Assembly (NCBI RefSeq): GCF_006717045.1
Contig: NZ_VFPH01000002.1
Coordinates: forward strand, 1,984,001 to 2,048,000
Length of the DNA: 64,000 nt
Source of the DNA: Pseudonocardia cypriaca
Lineage (GTDB): Bacteria > Actinomycetota > Actinomycetes > Mycobacteriales > Pseudonocardiaceae
Direction: 5' to 3'
In this document: positions 50,176 through 59,542 of the stretch, one piece after another
How the letters are laid out: every line of letters starts with the position of its first letter
How positions within the stretch are numbered: the stretch's first letter is position 1
Translations under genes and position numbers: made by a program
The notes under the pieces: generated by a model
What the model was told of the DNA's origin: nothing
Seen by the model: only the letters and a program-made list of their open reading frames with translations
The model's database searches: none

Positions 50176-50541
50176 TCACCGCGGATCCCGGCGGATCGGA
50201 TGGTCCTCCGGCACCTGCACCAGCACGATCCGCGTCCCATCCGGATCGCTGATCCACATCTCGTGCAAGCCCCAAGGCTCCAGCCGCGGCTCGCGCACGA
50301 CGTGGTCGGCGAGCTGGCGGTGGGCCGCCGCGAGGTCGCGGACCTGCAGCCAGAGCGCCACCGCGGGGCCTGCGGGCGCGTCCGCGGTCCCGGAGAGCTC
50401 CAGGTATCCGCCGCCGAGGAAGAACACCGTGCCGCCGGGGAACTCGCGGGCGATCGCGAGCCCGAGCGCGTCGCGGTAGAACGCGAGGCTGCGCTGCATG
50501 TCGAGGGGTCGCAGCAACACCCGTCCGGAGAGGATCTCCAT
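50176..50541 (-). CDS. VOC/glyoxalase-family protein
   Basis: A 121-residue single-domain vicinal-oxygen-chelate protein: GRVLLRPLDMQRSLAFYRDALGLAIAREFPGGTVFFLGGGYLELSG at the N-terminus and WGLHEMWISDPDGTRIVLVQVPEDHP at the C-terminus, each one beta-alpha-beta-beta-beta module. The His/Glu positions of a metal site are partly visible (YLEL and HEMWI). It could be a dioxygenase-like, resistance or binding protein; no specific role can be read. It starts one base after the stop of the epoxide-hydrolase-like gene on the same strand, so they form an operon. Confidence 0.85.
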   Translation of the reverse strand: MEILSGRVLLRPLDMQRSLAFYRDALGLAIAREFPGGTVFFLGGGYLELSGTADAPAGPAVALWLQVRDLAAAHRQLADHVVREPRLEPWGLHEMWISDPDGTRIVLVQVPEDHPIRRDPR

Positions 50542-50542
50542 G

Positions 50543-51418
50543 TCAGGCCGGGTGCTCGGCGACGTGTTCGAGGATGAGGTCCGCCAGCTGGTCGGGGGCC
50601 TCGTCGGGGATCCAGTGACTCACGCCCCGCAGCTCGACGTACCGGAACGGCCCCGTCACGTGCTTGTGCACCAGCTCGGTGGACTGGCGGGTCAGCGCGG
50701 TGTCTCCGTCGCTCCAGACGAACAGGGTGGGCACCTGCACCGGCGGGTCGGTGTCACCGGGAGGCCCGGAGAACACGCCGCGGTACCAGTTGATCGCGGC
50801 CTTGAGGGCGGCCGGGTCGGCGAGGCCCGCCGCGTCGCGCTGCGCCGCCTCCTTGGACTGGCCGGTGCGGCGCAGCGACGCCACCAGCCGCCGCGAGAAC
50901 GGGCCACCGTTCGCCCCGAGCAGCCGCTCGGGCAGCCAGGGCAGCTGGAACGCGTAGACGTACCAGGACGCGAGCCCCTGCCGCGTGGTCACGAGCGAGC
51001 GCAGGTAGGCAGCGGGCGGGGGCACCGACACGGCCGTCAGGGTGCGGACGCGCTCGCCGTGGCGCGCGGCGAGCCGCCAGGCGACCGCGGCGCCCCAGTC
51101 GTGCCCGACGAGGTGCACGCGCGCGCCCGGGCCGACCAGCTCGTCCACCACCGCGAGCGCGTCGTCGACCATCTCCCCCAGCCGGTAGGCGTTCCGGCCG
51201 GCCGGGCGGGCGCGCGGGGAGTAGCCGCGTTGGTCGGGGGCGAGCGTCCGGAAGCCTGATTCGGCGAGCCGGTTGGCCACGCCGTGCCATGAGTCGCCCC
51301 GTTGCGGGAACCCGTGCAGGAGCAGCACCGGATCGCCGCCCGGCGGGCCCAGCTCGCGCACGTCGAACGTCAGACCGTCCCGGTTCGCCGAGCGCACGGA
51401 GGCGTTGAGCACCGCCAC
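50543..51418 (-). CDS. Alpha/beta hydrolase (epoxide hydrolase-like)
   Basis: About 291 residues of the epoxide-hydrolase/haloalkane-dehalogenase branch. HGFPQRGDSWHGVANRL holds the oxyanion HG-x-P motif, VHLVGHDWGAAVAWRLA has Asp as nucleophile in GHDWG, and the catalytic His is in GVSHWIPDEAP. The cap-domain region has YRGVF, with one likely ring-opening Tyr. The GTG at 51418 is my best start because a longer frame to 51496 would run into the promoter of the divergent carboxylase gene; no strong ribosome-binding site is seen for either. The VOC gene follows at once. Substrate unknown. Confidence 0.83.
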   Translation of the reverse strand: MAVLNASVRSANRDGLTFDVRELGPPGGDPVLLLHGFPQRGDSWHGVANRLAESGFRTLAPDQRGYSPRARPAGRNAYRLGEMVDDALAVVDELVGPGARVHLVGHDWGAAVAWRLAARHGERVRTLTAVSVPPPAAYLRSLVTTRQGLASWYVYAFQLPWLPERLLGANGGPFSRRLVASLRRTGQSKEAAQRDAAGLADPAALKAAINWYRGVFSGPPGDTDPPVQVPTLFVWSDGDTALTRQSTELVHKHVTGPFRYVELRGVSHWIPDEAPDQLADLILEHVAEHPA

Positions 51419-51527
51419 ATTGTGCCCGGCGTCCCCCGCCTGTCGGTTGTGCGACGCGGGTGGCGTCGAGTTGGGTGGGCGCGGCGTACGGTGCACCGGT
51501 CACCAGCGACGGGGAGTGAAGAAGATC

Positions 51528-54500
51528 GTGACGGACACGTTCCAACGGGTCGCCATCGTCAACCGCGGCGAACCCGCGATGCGCCTGATCCACGCGGTGC
51601 GCGAGTGGAACGCCGAGCGGAGCGTGGGATCGCGAGCGGACGGCGCGGAGCTGGCCGACGGGAACGGCGCGGGTCCGCTGACCACGATCGCGCTCTACAC
51701 CGCGGTGGACCGGCACGCGATGTTCGTCCGCGAGGCCGACGAGGCGGTGCTGATCGGACCCGAGGACCCGGAGCAGGCGTTCGCCACGAGCCCCTACCTC
51801 GACTACGCGGAGCTGGAACGCGGGCTGCGGGCCGCCCGCGCCGACGCCGTCTGGCCCGGCTGGGGCTTCGTCTCCGAGAAGGCCGACTTCGCCCGGCTGT
51901 GCCGCGAGCTCGGCATCGTTTTCGTGGGGCCCTCGCCCGAGGTCATGGAGCGGCTCGGCGACAAGATCGCGTCCAAGCTGCTGGCCGAGGAGGTCGGCGT
52001 GCCGATGGCCGCGTGGAGCGGCGGGCCGGTCGCCGACCTCGCCGCGGCCCGCGAGCACGCCGAGCGGATCGGCTACCCGCTCATGGTGAAGGCGACGGCC
52101 GGCGGCGGCGGGCGCGGCATCCGCCGCGTCGACTCGGCGGACCAGCTGGCCGAGGCGTTCGAGCGGGCGGGCTCCGAGGCCTCGAAGACCGCGGGCGACG
52201 CCACCGTGTTCCTGGAGCGGGCCATCCCCGGTGGGCGCCACGTCGAGGTGCAGGTCGTGGCCGACGCGGCGGGCGACGTCTGGACGCTCGGCGTCCGCGA
52301 CTGCTCGGTGCAGCGGCGCAACCAGAAGGTGATCGAGGAGTCGGCATCCACGGCGCTCGACGCCGAGCAGGAGCAGCTGCTGCGCACGTCGGCCGCGCGG
52401 CTGGTGCAGGCCGCGGGCTACGTCAACGCGGGCACCGTCGAGTTCCTGTACGAGCCGAGCGAGCGGCTGCTGTCGTTCCTCGAGGTCAACACGCGGCTGC
52501 AGGTGGAGCACCCGGTCACCGAGGCGACCACCGGCGTCGACATCGTCAAGCTGCAGCTGCACGTCGCCGGGGGCGGCAAGCTCGCCGACATCGCCCCCGA
52601 GACCCCGCCGGCACGCGGCCACGCGATCGAGGCCCGGCTCACGGCCGAGGACCCCGAGCAGGGCTTCGCCCCCGCGCCCGGCCGGATCGAGCACCTGGCC
52701 CTGCCCAGCGGCCCCGGCGTCCGCGTCGACACCGGCGTCGCAACCGGCGACGTGATCCCGCCGCAGTTCGACTCCATGATCGCGAAGGTGATCGCGTGGG
52801 GCCGCGACCGCGACGAGGCGCGCGCCCGGCTCTCGCGGGCCCTCAAGCAGACCGCCGCCGTGATCGACGGCGGCACCACGAACAAGGCGTTCCTGCTCGA
52901 CCTGCTCGACCGCCCCGAGGTCCGGGAAGGCCGGCTCGACACCACCTGGCTCGATACGATGATGGCGGGCGGGTACGAGCCGCCGCGCCGCCTGGACGTC
53001 GCGCTGCTCGCCACGGCGGTCGAGGCGCAGGACGCGCACGTGGCACGCCAGCGAGAGCGCTTGTTCGCCTCCGCGGAGCGCGGGCGCCCCGAGGTGGGCC
53101 ACGAGACCTGGTACCAGGTGGACGTCCGGGCCGCGGGCGAGTCGTACCGGCTGCGGGTCGCGCAGTCGCGCGGCAACCGCTACCACGTGGAGCTGGACGG
53201 CAAGGCCGTCGACGTCGACGCGGAGCGCACCGGCCGGTTCGAGCGCAAGCTCACCGTGGCCGGCCGCTCCTACTCCGTGCTCTCGGTGCCGCAGGGCTCG
53301 GACTTCCTCATCGAGGTCGACGGCGCGGTGCACCGCATCTCCGGCGGCGAGGCGGGGCTCGTCAGGGCCCCCGCCCCCGCGATGATCGTCGCGATCCCGG
53401 TGGCGCCGGGCGACGCCGTCGAGGCGGGCGACGTCGTGGCCGTCGTGGAGAGCATGAAGCTGGAGACGGCCCTGCGCGCTCCCGTCTCGGGTCTGGTGCG
53501 CGAGGTGCTCGTCGCGCCGAACACGCAGGTGGACGGCGGCACCAAACTGGTCCGCCTCGAGCCGGACAGCGACTCGGGCAGCGCGGCCACCGGCGCACGG
53601 GCCGACTTCTCGCAGCTGGCCGGGCCGCCGGTCACCGGGACCGACGCGGCCGCGCGGGCCGCCGACGCGCTGCGGTCGCTGCGCTTCCTCGTGCTGGGCT
53701 ACGACATCGACGAGCGCGACGCCCAGCCGCTGCTCGCCGCGCTCGGCGCGGCGCGCGCGGAGCTCGCCCCGGACGATCCGGGGGTGCTCGCGGGCGAGAC
53801 CGCGGTGCTGCGCATCTTCGCCGACCTCTGCGCGCTCTCGCGCAACCGGCGCGGCCCAGAGGACGAGACGCAACAGGTCGACCCCGCCGGTGAGGAGGCC
53901 CGCAACCCGCAGGAGTACCTGTACGCGTTCCTCCGCTCGCGCGACGCCGACGCCGAGGGCCTGCCGGAGTCGTTCCGAGACCGGCTGCGCCGGGCGCTGG
54001 GGCACTACGGCGTTCCGGACCTGGCGCCGTCGGACACCGTCTCGGCCGACGCGCTGCACAGCGCGCTCTACCGGATGTTCCTGGCGCATCGCAGGGCCAC
54101 CGCGCACGTGCCGGTGGTGCTGGAGCTCCTGGAGTGGCGGCTCTCGCACCCCGACTCGCTCCCGCCCGGTGCCCGCGCCGACTACCAGCGCATGCTCGAC
54201 CGGCTCGTCACGGCCACCCAGCTGCGGCACCCGGTGGTCGGCAGCCTGGCCCGGCGGGTGCGCTACACGCTGTTCGACGCACCGCTGATCGCGGCCGAGC
54301 GGGCCGAGGGCCAGGCCGAGGTGCGGGCGGAGCTGGACCGGCTGTCGGACGACCCGGCCGAGCGGGCGCGGCAGATCGACGCGATCGTGTCGGCCGGCGA
54401 GCCGATCCTCGGGGTGTTCGGCGCGGAGCACCACGCGGCGATGCTCGAGGTGATGACGCGGCGCTACTACCGCATCCGCACCCTGCACGACCTGCAGGTC

Positions 54501-57167
54501 ACCGACCGCGGCGGCCGCCCGTTGCTCACCACCCGCTACGAGCACGGGGGCCAGGAGCTCACCGTGCTGGCCACCACCGTGCACACCGCGCCCGACGCGC
54601 CTGCGTGGGGCGACCCGATGACCGTGCAGGGCGACCTGCGGCGGATCATCGCGCAGCTGCCCGAGCCCAGCGCCGTGCTGCTCGACCTCTACATCATCGC
54701 CGGGGAGGCGCCCGACGCCGACCCGGAGCGTTCGTCGGAGAAGATCCGCGCGATGCTCGGGCGGCTCCCCGATCGGCTCGCCCGCGTCGCGGTGGCGGTG
54801 CGCCGCCCCCGCGGTGACGAGCGGTCGGCGTGGTTCACGTTCACCGCCGGACCGGACCGGCGGCCGGTCGAGGACCGCACCCTGCGCGGCGTGCATCCGA
54901 TGGTCGCCGAACGGCTCGGCCTGTGGCGCCTCGCCGACTTCGAGCTGACCCGCCTGCCGTCGCCGATCGACGTGCACCTGTTCCGCGCAGTCGGGCGCAA
55001 CGTGCCCGACGACAAGCGGCTCATCGCGCTGTCGGACGTCCGCGAGCTCACGATCCTGCGCAACGGTGACGAGGGGAAGGGCCACATCCGCGCCCTGCCC
55101 CAGCTGGAGCAGGTGCTCGACTCCTGCCTGGACGCGATCCGCTCGGCCCGCGCCGCGAACCGCGGTGACGCGCGCCTGGACTGGAACCGGGTGCTGCTCT
55201 ACGTCTGGCCGGTCGTCGACGTCCCGTTCGAGGAGCTCGACTCGGTGGTGCGGGTGCTCGCGCCCCGCTCGGTCGGGCTCGGCCTCGAGCAGGTCGTCGT
55301 CCAGTTCCGGCACGTCGGGGACGGGACGGGCGAGCCGAAGGAGTACCTGCTGCGGATGTCGCGCCCGCCGGGTGCCGGGCTCACCGTGCAGGTCACCGAC
55401 CCGCCCACGGAGCCGCTGCGCGAGCTGGACGCGTACACGCAGAAGGTGATGCGGGCCCGCAGGCGCGGCGCGGTCTACCCCTACGAGCTCGTGCCGATGC
55501 TGCAGCGCAGCCCCGACCGGGGCGGTTCGGCAGGCGCGTTCACCGAGTACGACCTCGGTCCGGACGGCGCACCTGTCGTCGTCGAGCGCCCGCCGGGGCA
55601 GAACACGGCCAACATCGTGCTCGGCACCGTCACCACGCCGACGCAGCGCTACCCGGAGGGCATGACCCGCGTCGTGCTGATCGGCGACCCGACCAAGGCC
55701 CTCGGCGCGCTCGCGGAGCCGGAGTGCGCCCGCGTGCTCGCGGCGATCGAGCTGGCCCGGCGGCTGGACGCGCCGATCGAGTGGTTCGCGGTGTCGGCCG
55801 GCGCGAAGATCGCCATGGACTCCGGCGTCGAGAACATGGACTGGATCGCCCGGGCCCTGCGCGGGATCGTCGAGTTCACCCAGGAGGGCGGCGAGATCAA
55901 CGTCGTGGTCTCAGGCATCAACGTCGGCGCGCAGCCGTACTGGAACGCCGAGGCCACGATGCTCATGCACACCAAGGGCATCCTGGTGATGACGCCGGAC
56001 AGCGCGATGGTGCTCACCGGCAAGCAGGCGATGGACTACTCCGGCGGTGTGTCGGCCGAGGACAACTTCGGCATCGGCGGCTACGACCGGATCATGGGCC
56101 CGAACGGGCAGGCCCAGTACTGGGCGCCGGACCTGTCCGGGGCCGTCGACGTGCTGCTCGCGCACTATGAGCACACCTACCGCGCGCCCGGCGAGCGGTT
56201 CCCCCGGCCGGCACCCACCACCGACCCGGTGGAACGGGACATCTCCGACTCGCCGCACTACGGGCCCGGCTGCGACTTCACGACCGTCGGGGAGGTCTTC
56301 TCGGCCAACCCGGAGCGCAAGAAGCCGTTCGACATCCGATCGGTGCTGCGCGCGGTCTCCGACGCCGACCACCCCACGCTCGAGCGCTGGGTCGACATGA
56401 TCGACGCCGACGGCGTCGTCGTGCTCGACGCACACCTGGGCGGGCAGCCGATCGCCCTCATCGGCGTCGAGTCGCGGCCGCTGCCCCGGCGCGGGCCGCT
56501 CCCGATGGACGGGCCGACCACGTTCACGGCCGGCACGCTGTTCCCGAAGTCGTCGAAGAAGATGGCCCGTGCCATCAACGCGGCGAGCGGCAACCGCCCG
56601 CTGGTGATCCTCGCGAACCTCTCCGGCTTCGACGGCTCACCGGAGTCGCTGCGCCAGCTGCAGCTGGAGTACGGCGCGGAGATCGGCCGGGCGGTCGTCT
56701 ACTTCGACGGCCCGATCGTGTTCTGCGTCGTCTCCCGCTACCACGGCGGGGCGTTCGTGGTGTTCAGCGGGACGCTCAACGACAACATGGAGGTCGCCGC
56801 CGTCGAGGGCTCCTACGCGTCGGTGATCGGCGGCGCGCCCGCAGCGGCCGTCGTGTTCGCCGGGGAGGTCAACAAGCGCACGGCCGCCGACCCGCGGATC
56901 GCCGACCTGGAGGCCCGCATCTCCGAGGCCCACCAGAACGGCGCCGAGGAGGAGGCCGCGCGGCTCACCAACGAGCTCGCGACGCTGCGCCCCGGCGTGC
57001 GGGCCGAGGTGCTCGGGAAGGTCGCCGACGAGTTCGACGCCGCCCACAGCGTGGAGCGCGCCCAGCGGGTGGGCTCGGTGGACGTGATCGTGCCCGCCAC
57101 GGGCCTGCGCCCCTACCTGGCCGACGCGGTGCGGCGCGGGATGGAGCGGGCCGGCAACCAGCGCTGA
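51528..57167 (+). CDS. Fused multidomain acyl-CoA carboxylase (BC-BCCP-CT)
   Basis: A 1,879-residue protein that carries a whole acyl-CoA carboxylase in one chain. Biotin carboxylase lies in about residues 1-490 (VAIVNRGEPAMRLIHAVRE, ATP-grasp KATAGGGGRGIRRVDS, FLEVNTRLQVEHPVTEATTGVDIV). A biotinyl domain is near 600-690 with the attachment Lys in VVESMKLETA. A long central region follows (about 700-1300) and then a carboxyltransferase domain of about 550 residues, with VSGINVGAQPYWNAEATMLMHTKG, VLTGKQAMDYSGG and AVEGSYASVIGGAPAAAVVFAGEV. This resembles eukaryote-like carboxylases known from some actinomycetes. Start GTG 51528 or 51516. The acyl-CoA substrate is not clear. Confidence 0.86.
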   Translation: MTDTFQRVAIVNRGEPAMRLIHAVREWNAERSVGSRADGAELADGNGAGPLTTIALYTAVDRHAMFVREADEAVLIGPEDPEQAFATSPYLDYAELERGLRAARADAVWPGWGFVSEKADFARLCRELGIVFVGPSPEVMERLGDKIASKLLAEEVGVPMAAWSGGPVADLAAAREHAERIGYPLMVKATAGGGGRGIRRVDSADQLAEAFERAGSEASKTAGDATVFLERAIPGGRHVEVQVVADAAGDVWTLGVRDCSVQRRNQKVIEESASTALDAEQEQLLRTSAARLVQAAGYVNAGTVEFLYEPSERLLSFLEVNTRLQVEHPVTEATTGVDIVKLQLHVAGGGKLADIAPETPPARGHAIEARLTAEDPEQGFAPAPGRIEHLALPSGPGVRVDTGVATGDVIPPQFDSMIAKVIAWGRDRDEARARLSRALKQTAAVIDGGTTNKAFLLDLLDRPEVREGRLDTTWLDTMMAGGYEPPRRLDVALLATAVEAQDAHVARQRERLFASAERGRPEVGHETWYQVDVRAAGESYRLRVAQSRGNRYHVELDGKAVDVDAERTGRFERKLTVAGRSYSVLSVPQGSDFLIEVDGAVHRISGGEAGLVRAPAPAMIVAIPVAPGDAVEAGDVVAVVESMKLETALRAPVSGLVREVLVAPNTQVDGGTKLVRLEPDSDSGSAATGARADFSQLAGPPVTGTDAAARAADALRSLRFLVLGYDIDERDAQPLLAALGAARAELAPDDPGVLAGETAVLRIFADLCALSRNRRGPEDETQQVDPAGEEARNPQEYLYAFLRSRDADAEGLPESFRDRLRRALGHYGVPDLAPSDTVSADALHSALYRMFLAHRRATAHVPVVLELLEWRLSHPDSLPPGARADYQRMLDRLVTATQLRHPVVGSLARRVRYTLFDAPLIAAERAEGQAEVRAELDRLSDDPAERARQIDAIVSAGEPILGVFGAEHHAAMLEVMTRRYYRIRTLHDLQVTDRGGRPLLTTRYEHGGQELTVLATTVHTAPDAPAWGDPMTVQGDLRRIIAQLPEPSAVLLDLYIIAGEAPDADPERSSEKIRAMLGRLPDRLARVAVAVRRPRGDERSAWFTFTAGPDRRPVEDRTLRGVHPMVAERLGLWRLADFELTRLPSPIDVHLFRAVGRNVPDDKRLIALSDVRELTILRNGDEGKGHIRALPQLEQVLDSCLDAIRSARAANRGDARLDWNRVLLYVWPVVDVPFEELDSVVRVLAPRSVGLGLEQVVVQFRHVGDGTGEPKEYLLRMSRPPGAGLTVQVTDPPTEPLRELDAYTQKVMRARRRGAVYPYELVPMLQRSPDRGGSAGAFTEYDLGPDGAPVVVERPPGQNTANIVLGTVTTPTQRYPEGMTRVVLIGDPTKALGALAEPECARVLAAIELARRLDAPIEWFAVSAGAKIAMDSGVENMDWIARALRGIVEFTQEGGEINVVVSGINVGAQPYWNAEATMLMHTKGILVMTPDSAMVLTGKQAMDYSGGVSAEDNFGIGGYDRIMGPNGQAQYWAPDLSGAVDVLLAHYEHTYRAPGERFPRPAPTTDPVERDISDSPHYGPGCDFTTVGEVFSANPERKKPFDIRSVLRAVSDADHPTLERWVDMIDADGVVVLDAHLGGQPIALIGVESRPLPRRGPLPMDGPTTFTAGTLFPKSSKKMARAINAASGNRPLVILANLSGFDGSPESLRQLQLEYGAEIGRAVVYFDGPIVFCVVSRYHGGAFVVFSGTLNDNMEVAAVEGSYASVIGGAPAAAVVFAGEVNKRTAADPRIADLEARISEAHQNGAEEEAARLTNELATLRPGVRAEVLGKVADEFDAAHSVERAQRVGSVDVIVPATGLRPYLADAVRRGMERAGNQR

Positions 57168-57175
57168 CTCGCGCT

Positions 57176-57313
57176 CAGGGCGCGACTCGCCCGCACCCAC
57201 AGCGCGACTCGCGTACACGGAGAGCGCGACTCGCGGAAGGGGGTTGACGCATGTCCGCGAGTCGCGGTGTGAGTGCGCGCGAGTCGCGGTGTGAGTGCGC
57301 GCGAGTCGCTGTG
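57176..57313. repeat. Array of GCGCGACTCGC / CGAGTCGCG repeats
   Basis: GCGACTCGC-type units occur on the plus strand at about 57181-57237. Their complement occurs at 57256-57309, where a 22-bp unit (CGAGTCGCGGTGTGAGTGCGCG) is tandemly repeated (57258-57279, 57280-57301 and a partial third). The two halves can fold together into a long hairpin between the convergent carboxylase and GH3 genes. Terminator role inferred. Confidence 0.75.
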
Positions 57314-58447
57314 TCAGGAGCACACGCGCTTCGCGCGCAGCACCCTCGAGACGGCGGCGGCGTTCGCGGCGGGGTCGAGGTTCGCCTGCTCCAGGTGGTC
57401 GAGCACGGGGGTGATGCGGCCTCCGCTCGACCACAGGGCCATGTCCGCGCCCGACCGCAGGGCGCGTTCGACGGCCTCGGGCAGGGTGAACTCGTCGGTG
57501 ACGGCGTCCATCGCGCCCAGGTCGTCGGTGATGACGAGGCCGTCGAAGCCGATCTCGTCGCGCAGGAGGTTGTAGGCCTCGGGGGTGAGCGAGCTGGGCA
57601 GGTCCTTGGTGAGCCCGGGCACGTCCAGGTGCCCGACGAGGACCCCGGTGCGCCCGTCGGCGAGCGGGCCGCCCGGGCCGAGCAGGGTGGCGTAGGGACG
57701 CAGGTCGTCGCCGCGCATCTCGTCCAGCGGCGGCGTGGTGACGCGGCCCTTGTGCGAGTCGCCGTTGGCCCGACCGTGCCCCGGGAAGTGCTTGAGCACG
57801 GTGTAGACGCCCGCCGACCGCTGCCCCTCGACGAACGCCTCGGCGTACCTGCTGACGGTGTCCGGGTCGTCGGCGAAGGAGCGGTCGCCGATCGCGGTCG
57901 ACCTCCCGGTGACGTCGACGGTGGGGGCCAGGTTCATGGTGATGCCCCGCGCGAGCTGCTCCCGCCCGCGCTGCTCGCCCAGCGCACGCACCTGCTCCGG
58001 GGTCCGGCTGCGTGCCATGGCGCGGGCGCTGGGCAGCTCGCCGTCGAGCATGTCGAGGCGTTGCACGCGCCCGCCCTCGTCGTCGACGGCGACGGCGAGC
58101 GGGACGCGCACCATGGCCTGCACGCCGCGCAGCGCCTGGTCGGTGAGCAGCGCGGTGGCGTTGCCGCCGATGAAGATCCCGCCGACCTGGGTGGCGCGCA
58201 CGTTCTCGGCGACCGCACGCGGATCGGTGGCCTCGACGCCGACCATCAGCCGCTGGGCGAGCTGGTCCCGCGGGGACATCGCCGCCACCACGTCGGCGCA
58301 GTGCGGGAGCCGGTCGGGTCCCAGGTGTTCACCCGTGAGCGGGGGCGGAGGTGGGGGCGGTGGCGGCGTCGCGCCCGCCGGCACCGCGGTGAGCAGCAGC
58401 GCCACGAGCACCCCGAGCGCCAGGGCGAGCGACTTGCGGACGGTCAT
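57314..58447 (-). CDS. Secreted GH3 glycosidase (NagZ-like)
   Basis: A 377-residue exported GH3 enzyme. Signal peptide is MTVRKSLALALGVLVALLLTAVPAGA, followed by a poly-Pro stretch of nine prolines. The catalytic domain shows VDDEGGRVQRLDMLDGELPSA, NLAPTVDVTG, the signature LKHFPGHGRANGDSHKG and the nucleophile Asp in LVITDDLGAMDAVTD. In contrast to the cytoplasmic GH3 at 35228, this one acts outside the cell on peptidoglycan or chito-oligosaccharides. It has no lipobox. ATG 58447 follows GGAGGAGG. The gene is convergent with the carboxylase and may be co-transcribed after the reductase gene. Confidence 0.86.
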   Translation of the reverse strand: MTVRKSLALALGVLVALLLTAVPAGATPPPPPPPPPLTGEHLGPDRLPHCADVVAAMSPRDQLAQRLMVGVEATDPRAVAENVRATQVGGIFIGGNATALLTDQALRGVQAMVRVPLAVAVDDEGGRVQRLDMLDGELPSARAMARSRTPEQVRALGEQRGREQLARGITMNLAPTVDVTGRSTAIGDRSFADDPDTVSRYAEAFVEGQRSAGVYTVLKHFPGHGRANGDSHKGRVTTPPLDEMRGDDLRPYATLLGPGGPLADGRTGVLVGHLDVPGLTKDLPSSLTPEAYNLLRDEIGFDGLVITDDLGAMDAVTDEFTLPEAVERALRSGADMALWSSGGRITPVLDHLEQANLDPAANAAAVSRVLRAKRVCS

Positions 58448-58506
58448 CCCGGCCCATCCTCCTCCGCCGGGAAGCGCGCGCGGAGCCGCCCCGCTCCCGG
58501 CTCGGC

Positions 58507-59505
58507 TCAGGCGAGCGGCGGCACCCGCTCCCCCTCCGGCGGCGGGCCGGGTGGGGTGCCGTCGCCGAACGGCCGCCCGCCCAGCTCCTCCCGCCCGTGG
58601 GGGGTGAGCCAGCCGCGGGGATCGGGGCCGAGCGGGACGATGCCGGTCGGGTTGATCTCGGCGTGCACGCCGTAGTAGTGCTGTTTGATCTGCTCGAAGT
58701 CGATCGTGTCGCCGAAGCCGGGGGTCTGGAACAGGTCGCGCGCGTAGGCCCACAGGACCGGCATCTCGGTGAGCTTCTGCCGGTTGCACTTGAAGTGGCC
58801 GTGGTAGGCGGCGTCGAACCGGACGAGCGTGACCCACAGCCGGATGTCGGCCTCGGTGATCGTGTCCCCGACCAGGTAGCGCTGGGTCTCCAGGCGCTCG
58901 GACAGCGCGTCGAGCCGGGCGAACAGCGCGCGGTAGGCGCGTTCGTAGGCTCCCTGCCCCTTGGCGAACCCGCACTTGTAGACGCCGTTGTTGACGTCGT
59001 CGTAGACGGACTCGTTGATCTCGTCGATCTCGGCCCGGCGCGCCTCGGGGTACAGGTCGGGGGCGCCGTCGCGGTGGTACGCGCGCCACTGGGTGGACAG
59101 GTCGAGCGTGAGGTCCTGGAAGTTGTTGGTCACGGCCTTGCCGGTGGCGACCTCGACGACGGTCGGGACGGTCACGCCCCCGTCGAACCCGGGGTGGGCC
59201 TTCTCGTAGGCCTCGCGGAGGTACTCGATGCCGAGCACCGGGTCCCGGTTGTCGGGATCGTTGTGGAACCGCCAGCTCCGCTCGTCGTGCAGCGGGCCCG
59301 CGATGCCCATCGACAGCACCGGTTCGAGCCCGAGCAGCCGCCGGACGATCACGCTCCGGTTCGCCCACGGACACGCCCGAGCGACGACGAGGCGGTAGCG
59401 GCCGGGCTCGACGGGCCACGCCGACGATCCGTCCGAGGTGATCCGTTCGGTGAGCGCGACGGGTTCGCGCTCGAAGGCCTCGGTTCCGGACTGGGTAGCA
59501 GTCAT
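58507..59505 (-). CDS. Glutathionyl/mycothiolyl-hydroquinone reductase (Xi-class GST)
   Basis: A 332-residue member of the ECM4/Xi-class glutathione-transferase family. The active-site Cys is in VVARACPWANRSVIVRRLLGL (xCPW motif) near residues 44-52. PTVVEVATGKAVTNNFQDL is the thiol-binding strand (normally xxNES; here TNNF). The C-terminal helical domain includes VYDDVNNGVYKCGFAKGQGAYERAY and YLVGDTITEADIRLWVTLVRFDAAYHGHFKCN, highly conserved in the family. Relatives reduce glutathionyl hydroquinones; in actinomycetes the thiol is probably mycothiol. ATG 59505. Encoded between the secreted GH3 gene and a small lipoprotein. Confidence 0.86.
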   Translation of the reverse strand: MTATQSGTEAFEREPVALTERITSDGSSAWPVEPGRYRLVVARACPWANRSVIVRRLLGLEPVLSMGIAGPLHDERSWRFHNDPDNRDPVLGIEYLREAYEKAHPGFDGGVTVPTVVEVATGKAVTNNFQDLTLDLSTQWRAYHRDGAPDLYPEARRAEIDEINESVYDDVNNGVYKCGFAKGQGAYERAYRALFARLDALSERLETQRYLVGDTITEADIRLWVTLVRFDAAYHGHFKCNRQKLTEMPVLWAYARDLFQTPGFGDTIDFEQIKQHYYGVHAEINPTGIVPLGPDPRGWLTPHGREELGGRPFGDGTPPGPPPEGERVPPLA

Positions 59506-59542
59506 GGACCCGAATCTATGCGGCGGTGCGCCGCCGCACAGG

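Noticed and set aside
50754..55313. 1,519-codon frame on the minus strand opposite the acyl-CoA carboxylase
   Set aside because: Low-complexity Arg/Gly/Ala/Asp composition expected from the complement of a high-GC gene; no domain motif is visible and the plus strand holds clear carboxylase motifs.
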